Assembly: GCA_025266875.1 (NCBI GenBank)
Contig: JALLLT010000005.1
Coordinates: 744,001-808,000, forward strand
Length of the DNA: 64,000 bases
Direction of reading: 5' to 3'
Source: Fennellomyces sp. T-0311
Lineage: Eukaryota; Mucoromycota; Mucoromycetes; Mucorales; Lichtheimiaceae
Of the stretch, positions 1 to 10,094 are shown one piece after another. Positions within the stretch are counted from its first letter, which is position 1. Every line of letters starts with the position of its first letter. Under the pieces are notes generated by a model. It searched no databases. It was not told where the DNA came from and saw only the letters and a list, made by a program, of their open reading frames with translations. The position numbers and the translations under genes were made by a program.

Positions 1-3000
1 ACCAGATCACCGCTGCAAAAAGAAAACCTTTTGCTTTACTTGGATGACGCGTAAAGGTCATTCCATTCCAACCTTTTGGCCGTCCTGTTCGCACCACCTT
101 TGGATTTCAGATCCCGCTCGAATAAGTTTATATCGAGTCTAAACTAGTGGTTTTCCAGTAGACCGAAAAAGCTTTCTGCGACTCTTCGTTTCATTGAGAC
201 AGACGTTCTCTTCGTCCGAGAATTATCCGTGGACAACAAACAAATAATCTTTTTTTTCACCAGCCAAACGCAAGCCTTTATCGGAACATGATTCTCCGAT
301 GTTGTTGCTATGGAAACAAGTCCAGAGTCAAAAAAAAAAGACTTTTTGACATTCCGCCTTTGTGTATATAAAGGAGACTTTCCCGTGGCCCTTTTTTTGC
401 TTCTTTGAATCAATTAAGACGAGGGCAGCCACGGTATGGGTCGAGCTTTTTTGCGATGGGCTCATACTGCCAGGTCTTCGGATCTACGCCACTCCAGAGA
501 AATTGTTCTCTAGCCCCTCGGGGCACTAGGAAGCAGAGCCCGCACTTGGTCATTAATTTGGCTGTTGGGGTCCTGTGCCATGGGGAACGATATTTTTTTT
601 TATTTTTGCAAAAGAAAGAAAATGAACATGGATTCCAAGGGTTTCTGTTGGTGTCCTTTCGGCGCCTTTGTAACAAAAAGTAAACCTCTTGGTGTCTGTT
701 GTGCTAGGATTTGTCATCACACTCGTGCTTTGGATGTGGCTTTTATTTGCGAGTGCATTTTGTACCATAATCTAATAGCACCTGTCCTGTTGCTTCTCTG
801 TTCGACTAAACCCATGCGTCGACAAAGCACTTGAAGGATTGGCAGCTACGAAGCATCCTCTCTGTTTCTTGATAAACCACTCGCTATACGACGTATGTCG
901 CACATGCACAATTTGTCTAAGCCCTTCTCTGTTGGTCCGCCGTCGCGTGTGCCATAAATGGATTAAACTCTATGCGTGAATATGCACCGTGGATCAATGT
1001 ATCACAGCCACAGTAACGTGCGTATTACTTTAAGCCCAGATGATGATCGATCCAATGAGTGAAGCGTATAGTTACCATGTATTGCCAATGTGGAGGCAGT
1101 ATATACATGCCGCTGGGTAGGTTTTTCATATCTTGTTTAAACGGGTCAGGCGAGAGCGGAAAGCAGAGATAACACAAAACGCCATTATTAAGAACCCCTC
1201 TTAATCCACCATTCTCCCAATGACCGAAACAGTTTCGAAAGATGCTTACTGGCATACTTGCCATATTCTACCTGTCTCATAACCCACTTGACAGGTCGAG
1301 AAGGGGCTGGCTCGATTGCTCCGTTCATATGTTTTCTCACGGCATTCGTCATGGCCACTCGACCCGTTTCAGCCCAAACGCGATTGAACGCATCCTGTTT
1401 TGTAACAAAAAAATGTTGTGACCGCGCGTGCATTACGCAACTGTGGGTCAATCAGAACCAATCATGACGTAGAGAAGCCCAACATGGTTACAATACCATA
1501 ATAAAACCGTATTGCAAGAGGATGGCTTCTTTTTTTTGAAAGTACATAGTGTCATACTATTGTTTGCAATCAGCGGACAACTATTCAGTCGCGGTGACGC
1601 TGGAATGGACACACATAATTGATGCTAGGTCTCTTTTAAGGACTCGTATCCACGAATGCGTTCGTACCTTGTGTTTGTGCAATATTACACTCTTTTGACC
1701 ATTCTAGGGTAATTGAATGAGTCTGATGCCCCGAGTTATGGCTGTCAAGATAACAAAAAGTGCTGCAATGTGTGTTGGTGATACACGACTCTAACTTTTT
1801 GACCTGTCGCGTTACGTAGCCATCGAGCAAAAAGCAACCGACATTGCGATTTTCAAGCGTGCGTATTCTCCTGCTACTTGAACTTGGGATTCTTAGTTCA
1901 AAAATCGGGGTTGTGCCAGTTATTCGGAACGACACCGCTCCTTCCATTTTATCTTGTAGGCCGTTGCACTACTCCGCTTTTCTTGATGTGTGTACCTTTT
2001 TCCTCTCCGCCTGTTTTTTGCAACGCGCATGATCTGCATTTTCGTAATACCCCGGTAACTTGGATCAAACAGGAAATAACTGCTCTGGAGGTCAAGCAGT
2101 GCGAATGCCCATTTTTTTTATGTGCGGCGCCCTTGTCTTCGTAAGACGCGTGCCACGAGGAATCCATTTATAGCTTCATGTTGGACGTTGTAAAAAAAAA
2201 ATTAAGCTTTTTCAGTGCAACTGTATGACATAACGACGGGCTGAGTCATTGTTTTATACTTGAACGATAGTGGGTGAAATCGTAATGCAATTAAAAACAA
2301 AACAAAGATAAACCATACATGATAAGGCATTTAGATTGTAAGACGATAATAATAATAAAAAAGTTCTATAAAATCGTACGACATCAGTGGCGAAGCAAAA
2401 AAGCCTCGGAGCACACTGTCCCAAAAAGGCACCCAAGTCATTACTTTTTGAATAAAGTAAATTGTGCAATGGTACCGGCATCCCGACTTGAAAAAAAAAA
2501 TGATGCCATAAGGATGTAATTGGAAGATCATGCAAACATTGCGTTGTATGCTTACAAAAGGTAAAATGCTGTGAAACTGTTTGGCATGAGTTGCCATTAT
2601 TGACAATTCTCTGCCCCCTTTTCATTTTACGTATGAACGTGAATCACGACTTTAAAGTCCAGTCTAACTTCAATAAACGCATAATTTCCGAGTGAAAACC
2701 AGAGAGAGAGAGACAGAGAGAGCTTGGCATTTCAACATGCATGCATAAATTACTCACAGATGCATCTAATAAATACACATGTGCAGACAACAGTGGGCGT
2801 GCAGACATTATTTTATTTTCTGCAATATCGAAAGCAAAAAGAAGTATGTATTCAACAAAAGAAAATAAAAGAATAAAGACAGAGTGAATGTTTTCTTTTT
2901 GGTATTACGTACAGGATCGTTTCTCGTCTACGCTCAACAGCGTGAAAACAAAAAGTAAAACAGGTATTATCAGGTAATAAGGAGGTATATGCATTTGTTT

Positions 3001-3024
3001 ATCGGTTCTGCGACAAAAGAGGGA
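1..3024. other. Gene-poor left flank
   Basis: No gene could be supported here on either strand. Open frames are short (about 100 codons or less), often mirror each other on opposite strands, and show no recognisable domain or consistent splice pattern. The stretch holds scattered T/A homopolymers and a short AG-rich microsatellite at 2701-2722. It may contain promoter or UTR sequence of a gene left of the window, or a fast-evolving gene I cannot recognise. Confidence 0.5.
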
Positions 3025-3423
3025 CTAAACAAAGTGACGAGGAGGAGGAGGAGGAGGAGCATTGCGTCGAGGCTGTTGGTCGGAAGTGGCGGGGCAAGAG
3101 CAAGAATGCTGCATCTGTTGACGTTGCTGAACCCGTTGAGAAAGCAATCGGATTTTGTCGCTTGATACAACTCGGTCGACTTGAGCCTGCAATTCTGGAT
3201 CGAGTTTGTAATGTTTGCTTGTGTGTCGAACAGGAATCGATAGACCGCAGTCCAAGCTGGTTCGCGGTGGTACTTCGTCCCGGTCCATTTTTTTTTGTGG
3301 AGGCATCCATGACATGGTGCGGCGTGCTTCACATTTGGGTGCTGTGGTCTCTTTGTTATTATTAAAGTACAATGCTGATCTAGGTCGTCGATGTTTTTGG
3401 ATCCATTGATTAAAGTTGTTCAT
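3025..3423 (-). CDS. Small hypothetical protein, proline-rich tail
   Basis: An uninterrupted frame of 132 codons if translation begins at the ATG at 3423. The frame is open further upstream to 3552, but that part translates a pyrimidine-rich leader and looks like 5' UTR, so the internal ATG (protein start MNNFNQW) is preferred. The protein is basic and polar, with a Q-rich stretch around residues 105-113 and a C-terminal run of prolines just before PRHFV. No membrane segment, signal peptide or known domain is visible. An intrinsically disordered small protein is plausible. It is also possible that this is a chance open frame, because no homologous family is recognised. Confidence 0.4.
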   Translation of the reverse strand: MNNFNQWIQKHRRPRSALYFNNNKETTAPKCEARRTMSWMPPQKKMDRDEVPPRTSLDCGLSIPVRHTSKHYKLDPELQAQVDRVVSSDKIRLLSQRVQQRQQMQHSCSCPATSDQQPRRNAPPPPPPRHFV

Positions 3424-4137
3424 TTTGAGTGGGTGCGTCGTGTGTCTGTGTCTGTGGAAGAGTGGAAGAAAGAGTGAAAGCAATGGTGTGTGCTTATATA
3501 TACAAACGGGCCTCTTTTTGTTGTCTGAGAAAACTAAATATAGCCCAACCAATCGCTCCCCCCTTGTTCCTGCGCCTTGCCAAATATCGAAAAATGTGTG
3601 TGTATCCGAACACTTGGACTAAAATGGCATAACACTCTTTTGCCGTTGGGCCTCAGGGTGGCGTTGGGTGAAAGAAGCCCCTCGCATCACCGCAGTCCGG
3701 CTTGGAATGTATGTTGCATAAAAAGTATAGATCGCATGAAACGTGTCCATTCAGCTTGCATTGGGTCTCTTTCTCTTTATCCGCTAAGTATCACCCAGAT
3801 ACTATTCTTTTTGCAACGATATTAAATCCAAATCCGAATCGGTGGGACAAGTATGGGTGCACTGCGCCCTTTGTGCAACCTCTCACATAGATCAATGTTT
3901 TCCATCCTTTTCGTCACTACAGCTTTTCTAATTCAGAAGTCACTCATGTGACCGTAGGGCATAGACGAAGATCGCAGTAGATCCTGCCAACGAGCACCGG
4001 GTCCTAGACGAGGCGTTTGTTTAGCTGTTTACCCCGTGCGCACAAGTGGCGCAATATGGGTTCAAGGAGAGGATACCCCAGTACAAAAAAAACATGCTCT
4101 CCGTTGGCTTTGGTTTGATGACGAACTTTATATAAAA
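3424..4137. other. Spacer between two minus-strand genes
   Basis: Contains the pyrimidine-rich presumed leader and promoter of the 3025-3423 ORF and the 3' flank of the mitochondrial IF2 gene. No conserved coding frame is seen. Confidence 0.5.
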
Positions 4138-6790
4138 TTACAATTTCTGTTTGGTTTCTATGGTTTGTATACTTTGAATCACATCACCCGCCTTAAAGTC
4201 AGTGAATCCTGCAAACGACATGCCGCACTCCAATCCCTTTTTCGCCTCCGTGATATCCTTCTTGACTTGCCGCAGAGCATCCAGTTCACCCTCCCAGATC
4301 GGATTCTTGTCCCGCAAGATTCGAACGCGCCCGTTTCTTTGAATGGTGCCATTGGTTACGCGGCAGCCAGCCACCGCTCGAGTTTCGCGTCCCTTGATGC
4401 TAATGTCGAAAATCTGCAATATGGACGCTTCTCCGTTGACTTGGGTGGTAATGATGGGCGGCAACATGTCTCCCAATTGATCCTTGACTTCTTCCAGCAG
4501 CTTGTAGATCACCGAATATGACCGTACGCCTACGCCTCGCTTGCTGGCTTCCGCCTGAATCTTCTTGTCCGCCTTGACGTTGAATCCAATCACATGCCCT
4601 TCGCACGCTGCTGCCAATTGGACATCTCCCTCCGTGATATTGCCAACGCCGCTTTCGACAACCTTGACTTGGATCTGTTTGTTGCGCAAACCATTCAGAC
4701 AGTCTACGACCGCCTCCACCGTTCCGCTTACATCGCCTATCCCCGAAAAAAAGAAGGTTTAGTCTCGTTGCCGGAAATGGAAACGCTCATGCCAATTTAC
4801 CTTTGACGACGGCTCGGTATTCGAGAATGTCATTCTTGCTATCGTTGCCATCTTGATCTTCTTGCGATGATTGAATGGCACTGAGCCGTTTACCCAAGGA
4901 TTCGGGCTGGCTGTCGATAAGTCCTCGATGAAACATGTACATTTCCTTCTTGTATTCTCGCTCAATCAAGCGTTCCTGTTCCAGAGTTTCGCGTTGCTGA
5001 CGTCGCTTGTCATTAATCACTTGCAAATCCTTCAATTGCTGATCGCGCTGTTGGCGGGCTTTGCGATTATCCACAACCGTTTTAGCTGTGCCCTAATAAT
5101 AGAATAGAAAACTTTTTTTTAGTTACTCTTTTTCAATCCGGATGGACCATCCGATAGCCACTATACCTCATCGGGCGCCTGAAGCATTTCATCACCCGCC
5201 ATGGGGACTTCTTTCCATCCGATCACTTTGACGGGCATACCAGGCAACGCTTCCTTGACTGGTTTTCCTTGATGATCCGTCATGCTTCGTACGCGACACC
5301 AGGTGCGGCCCGCCACCACTGTGGACCCGGGTTTCAATGTACCCCGACGGACCAATACCGTAGCCACATTGCCGCGTCCCTTTTCCACTTGGGATTCAAT
5401 CACCACACCTTCGGCTCCGTTCGTCTGTTCGGCCTTTAATTCCAAAATCTCGGATAACGTCGAGATGGTTTCCTCCAGTTTGTCCAGATTGTAGCCCGTC
5501 AATCCAGAGACTTCCACCGCCGGCACGTCGCCTCCGATTTCCTCCAAGTGGACATTGTAGCGTGCCAGCTCTTGCTTGACTTTGGTCGTGTCCACCCCGG
5601 GCTTGTCGCATTTGTTGATTGCGACCACGATAGGTACGTTGGCGCTGTGCGCATGCTCAATCGCTTCTTGCGTTTGCGGCATCACGCCGTCGTCGCCAGC
5701 AACAACGAGGACAACAATGTCGGTCACTTGTGCACCCCGTTGTCGCATCGATGAAAACGCCGCGTGCCCTGGCGTGTCAAGGAACGTGATGCTCTTTTTC
5801 GATGGCAGTTTTACTAACCATTTTTTTTTGGATGATGAGAATATTTTTTGCTGCAACCCAAAAGGGCTTACCAGAGAATGCACCAATGTGCTGCGTAATG
5901 CCGCCAGCTTCGCCTGCAGCCACGGATGTTTTGCGTAGCGTATCCAGCAAGGTCGTCTTTCCGTGATCGACGTGGCCCATGATGGTAACGACAGGTGGTC
6001 GCGATGGTAACGTGCTTGGATCCGGCGGCGCGGGTCTAGTAAAAGCCATGAATAACCCTCTACCACGTTCTTTCCGGATCACTGTGCATACCTGGGATAA
6101 AGATCCAGAGCCTGTCTCTCATCGACAATCGGGTTCATATCCAACTGCATGGCAATCAAGCTGGACTCGTCGGAGGAGAGCACTAGTTTCGTCACATAAT
6201 GAGCACACATACGTATATACAAGAGGCAGCAACCGCTTACTTCGATCATGCGAAGGATTATCCATTTCCAACTCCTCCATAGTCTGCAATGCCTGCTCCA
6301 AACGAATGCCGAGAATGCGAGACAGGTTGGCGACATTGATGATTTCTGGTATATAAACGTCGCGCACTTGTTTTTCCTCGGCAGTCGCCTTTTTCTTGGC
6401 CTTCAACTTTTGCATTTCCAGCTCTTCCTGTTTCATCAACAAGGCCATCTCCTCCTCTTTCTTTTTGCGTTCTTTGCGCTGACTGGCGCTTTCTGTGGGC
6501 TGTCGCGACTTCCTTTTCATGGCTTGCCTTTTGTCAAGATCGGCGGGTCTGGTCCACTCACGTTGTTCCGGCACCGATCGTTTGCTTTGCTTGCCATTGG
6601 GCGCTTGTTCTGGTCTTCCCCAGTTGGTTTTCGCAATTTTGTTGTCGCTGTGGCCAGGTGTTTTTGACAAGGGTCGTCCCAACGAAGGCTGTCCAAGTTT
6701 GTTGCGCAGTAGCGTCGATTGCGTGAATAGACGTCGTTGCATGGCCGGATGGCATCGCGAGCCTAGTAGCAGGACTCGCTGACCGTTCAT
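4138..6790 (-). CDS. IFM1: Mitochondrial translation initiation factor IF-2
   Basis: A six-exon gene: 6790-6241, 6182-6092, 6035-5872, 5813-5167, 5092-4801 and 4736-4138, giving 780 residues; all joins are GT-AG and in phase. IF2 is the GTPase that brings initiator tRNA to the small mitoribosomal subunit. The N-terminal exon has a basic, Ser/Arg-rich leader suited to mitochondrial import, then a charged helix and the IF2 N-domain (start of the VYIPEII stretch). The G domain is clear: GHVDHGKTT (G1, exon 3), DTPGHAAF (G3, exon 4) and NKCD (G4). Exon 5 carries a charged linker, and exon 6 restores the late IF2 signature ([10 protein letters not shown]) and domain IV ending IETKQKL. Yeast Ifm1 is 676 residues, so this protein is slightly long. 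The start lies 69 bases from the divergent RPP1 start. Confidence 0.93.
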
Positions 6791-6859
6791 GTTGTGTCAA
6801 AAGGAGGAAAAAAATAGACAACAAAAAGGAAATGCGAGCGTTTCTTGAAAAAACAAAAT
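6791..6859. promoter_or_regulatory. Very short divergent promoter, IF2/RPP1
   Basis: Only 69 bases separate the start codon of the minus-strand IF2 gene from the start codon of plus-strand RPP1. Transcription of both must start within this stretch or inside the opposite gene. It is A-rich with two A-tracts and no obvious TATA box. That it works as a shared promoter is inferred from geometry alone. Confidence 0.6.
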
Positions 6860-8006
6860 ATGTTTTTTGACTTTAATATCCCTTATCCAACGCATCCTAA
6901 TCAACAAGATCTCGATCGACTCGATCTTATTCTGAAACGAATACAGTCGAGTAAGTCTGGGGCTTTTTGTGAGTGATTGTCCAGTTTAATCAGAGGCGAT
7001 CCTCAAACAGTTCAGCAGGCTACTATCGCGTTCAATGTCACCAGTAGCGAGCCGTTTACTTCAAAGGCAGTCGAGGTATATGCGTTGGCTCTTTTTTTTT
7101 TTCAACGGGGGACATGTTTTGCTGAGCTGTTGCCATGTAGCCGATCCAAGCAGATCAGTTCAAACGTCCAGGCGTTGAGTTATTAACGCGTGTTACGGTG
7201 GAAATTGAAGACACAAAGAAAAACTATCAAATGGCAAGGTGTGCGTAGGAAGGCACGCATCGGTAAAACTCATTCTTTTTTTGATAAAACAGGTGCTCAG
7301 CAATGCAGCCAATCAATCGGTCGATATTCTCGCGGTTCGACCGTTGACGCTGGATGTATCGAGACACGCGTGTCAAAACTACGATGTGGATATCATTTCC
7401 ATCAACTGCGCAACCAAACGAGTGATTCCCAACCATGCGGCTGCGCAGGTGGCCATCACGCGAGGTATCTTTTTCGAAATCTGCTACGCGCAGGCATTTC
7501 ATTGTGAGTGATACATACAGTTGACCAAGGAGGTTGGCTTATTTCAAATGGCGGCTAGGCAAAGAACGTTCTTTGTTTTTCACCAACGTCAAGAGAATCG
7601 TCGACGTGACACGAGGCGACAATTTGATTTTCTCCAGCGAAGCACTGCGAGCATTGGACATACGACAACCCGGCGATTTGCGCATGCTGTAAGTTTTGAT
7701 TTATGCAGGTGAAAAGACTCTGGATCCAACGTGAGACTAGTGGACTTTTATTCGGTATGCGGCGTGATCAAATTGAGGCAGCGGTGGGGTACAATTACCG
7801 ACGGCTGTTATTAAAAGCAGGTAAGATACAAAAAAAAAACAGATGTACACAAACAGAAAAACCAACGACAATATTACATGATAGAAACACGAAAGAGCAC
7901 GATCAATGCCGCGATTCGCGTCGACATGATCCAAGACGACAGCAAACGGAAGCGACAGGAACAACAGCAACAGCCAAAGAATAAGAAAATAAAAGCTATT
8001 CATTGA
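6860..8006 (+). CDS. RPP1: RNase P/MRP protein subunit Rpp1 (p30)
   Basis: Seven exons give 262 residues: 6860-6950, 7011-7075, 7141-7238, 7301-7503, 7559-7688, 7741-7820 and 7885-8006. Human RPP30 is 268 residues. The product is a protein subunit of nuclear RNase P and RNase MRP, which process tRNA 5' ends and pre-rRNA. The start MFFDFNIPYP, the IAFNV strand of the PHP-like TIM barrel, LLTRVTVEIED, the DILAVRP segment, AQVAITRGIFFE, LIFSSEALRALDIR and GLLFGMRRDQIEAAV follow RPP30 order throughout. The C-terminus is a basic and glutamine-rich tail. The acceptors at 7301 and 7559 were chosen because only they preserve phase and family alignment. The last 11 coding bases overlap the end of the convergent coiled-coil gene. 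Confidence 0.92.
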
Positions 8007-8598
8007 TCATGTATGCACGCAAATCACTTTGCAAACAAGAAACCATTTCATCCTTTTCGCGCAACTGGGCGCAAAGAGCTTCGTGTCGATGTTGCAATTC
8101 GCGGTACTGTTGTGCCGAATGATCCTGTTCCCTGTGCAACGCACTGATTTCTTGGAAAAGGATCTGCAGCTTGCGTTCGTACGATACCGTCGCATCCGTA
8201 TCATCCAAACTGGTCGACGACAATGCCAGCGTGCGCAACAATGTCACCATGCGTTTCAAATGCTGCACTTGCCGCTGGAGTTTTTCTCGATCATCCTCTT
8301 CCAGTTGTCTGCTGTGTCGTTGATGTTGTACCAGATAATGCTTGAGCAGCTCTTGTCGACGTGTCTGCAGATCGTCGTCTTGCTGTATCATCCTTGGTCT
8401 GCTCGCCGCCGACCATGTCGACACTTTTTTCTCGGCAACCGGCTCGATGGCGGGTGCGTCGAGTATTTCGTCAAGGGACGGTCGTCGTTGCTGTTGTCGA
8501 TGCAGTACCAGCGCACCGTTCGCTTTGATTCGATGAAAATAGTGTTGGGGTTGATCATGATCAGGCCGCGGCTTCAGTCGAAACGAAAAAAGACGCAT
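7996..8598 (-). CDS. Coiled-coil protein of unknown function
   Basis: A single-exon frame of 200 residues from the ATG at 8598. The frame stays open upstream to 8736, but that part decodes a GA-repeat leader (8600-8680) and is unlikely to be translated. The N-terminus is basic (MRLFSFRLKP). Residues about 90-195 are rich in Q, E, R and L with heptad-like spacing, predicting one long coiled coil with a break near the middle. No catalytic motif or membrane segment is seen. The stop codon sits inside the last codons of RPP1 on the other strand, so the two convergent coding regions overlap by 11 bases. The protein is not recognised; a structural or adaptor role would be a guess. Confidence 0.65.
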   Translation of the reverse strand: MRLFSFRLKPRPDHDQPQHYFHRIKANGALVLHRQQQRRPSLDEILDAPAIEPVAEKKVSTWSAASRPRMIQQDDDLQTRRQELLKHYLVQHQRHSRQLEEDDREKLQRQVQHLKRMVTLLRTLALSSTSLDDTDATVSYERKLQILFQEISALHREQDHSAQQYRELQHRHEALCAQLREKDEMVSCLQSDLRAYMINE

Positions 8599-8765
8599 GA
8601 TGAGAGAGAAAGAGAGTGGAAGAGAGAAGGAGAGAGTGGAAGAGAGTGGAAGCGAGAGAAAGAGAGAAAAGGGAAAGAAGGATTGACACCAAATGGTAAA
8701 AGCAATTTGTGCCACACTGCCATATTCGTCTCGCATGATTCCTTGTGAACCATTTATAACCGTGT

Positions 8766-10016
8766 TTATTTAATCCATTGCTCATATATCGCCTTGGCAT
8801 AGCGCACCAGATTGTCATGTTTGCGCACCAAATTGCGCAACGCACTGGCTTGCTTCTTTTCCTCGTCTCCTAGCGAACTTGCATGCGTTGGCATGGACAT
8901 GATAACGTGTAGATAAGAAAAGATGACAGCATCGACAAACGTTGGTTCACTGCATCAAAAAACATCATGAGACATTTAAAAAAGCCATACACAATGATAT
9001 ATGGGTGTGTCATGTACCTTGATCCAAAAAAGTACCCATTGTCACCCAACTTGATGGAGAGCGCTTCCAAAGCTTGCGCAGCATCTTTGTAAATCTGGTA
9101 ACCCCTCGTTCGTTTTGAGTAACGACAATTCAAAAATCACAAAAAACAAGTGTCTACCTCTTCGCGAACCAGAATGTCCCGATCTGTCAGCAGCAGCTGC
9201 ACCACCTCATTCTGTTTCTGATACGATAGGATGGCATGGATGGGCGCAGGCACATGGCCATAGTACGCTTTGGAGGCGATTTCCGAGTAATTGAGGGGCT
9301 CGAGCCATGTCGAAAACAGCTATTGTTGCTATGGTTAAACAAGCCAGATGAGAAGGTTACATTGGATGTTACCCATGCGGCGTGCAACTTTGTGCGAGCC
9401 AATGCGATAAACGCTTTTGATTGTTCATTGTCGGCTGTTGATGCCAATGTTTTGGTTTTGTTCTATATTTACTTTGAGCTTTTATCTCCCTTTTTTTTTT
9501 TGCTCTTTTTTTTTCTGCTTTTTTTTTTAAAAAAAAAATAACTTACTCTATCGGCAATCCATTTATGGATCTGCTCCGCATCGAATACTGCGCCTGTCAC
9601 CGTCGTCAGGTATGGCAGCTTACCTATTTTTCACCTGTTGAGCCTTTACTTTTTTTTTGGCGCTATAGAAGCTATTACCAGAAGGTGAACTGCTTGGCTC
9701 GTTGCTGTTTGACACGTCAAATTCGATACCACAAAACTTGAGATAAACCTAAACTTTACAATCAACACCTCTCTCTTTTTTTTATTCTTGCTTTCGACGA
9801 GTTTACCTGCATTTGTAAACATTCCACGTCAAAGCTTCCCCATGAAGCCTTGTAACCGGGACCGTAAATAGACAACGTGTCTTTGGTTAATTTCGGCCGA
9901 TCGTAAACGGGGGGATAGACTTTTAAGGGAAAGTTTTTCAGTTTGAGAAATTGTAGAAATGGAGGAAGCTCGATGGTCGGCAATGGTGGCCATTGCGCAG
10001 GTTGATCAGTTGCCAT
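8766..10016 (-). CDS. Metaxin-like protein (mitochondrial SAM complex)
   Basis: Seven exons (10016-9807, 9748-9679, 9623-9547, 9462-9373, 9319-9158, 9094-9018, 8949-8766) give 289 residues. Metaxins and fungal Sam35/Sam37 are GST-fold proteins on the mitochondrial outer membrane that help sort and insert beta-barrel proteins. Visible hallmarks: SFDVECLQMQ at the start of the thioredoxin-like half, SPSGKLPYLTT (the conserved SPSG.LP segment), the helix ALARTKLHAAW, the DAAQALEALSIKLG helix followed by YFFG, and the late EPTFVDAVIFSYL and LRNLVRKHDNLVRYA segments typical of the C-terminal GST half. No C-terminal transmembrane anchor is evident, as in metaxin-2/Sam35 types. The acceptor at 9462 fits phase best; the T-rich intron before it has three long T runs. 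Assignment to Sam35 versus Sam37 is left open. Confidence 0.85.
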
Positions 10017-10094
10017 GGTTTGTTCTGTGGACACAGAAATGGGGTGGATTCAAGCATTGACATTGGTGACTGGTTTATATGCCCAAAAAAAAAG

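Noticed and set aside
405..683. Opposing open frames of about 90 codons on both strands
   Set aside because: They mirror each other over the same bases, have no domain and show no splice context.
1636..1947. 103-codon minus frame
   Set aside because: No recognisable features, no flanking exons and irregular composition; a chance frame is more likely.
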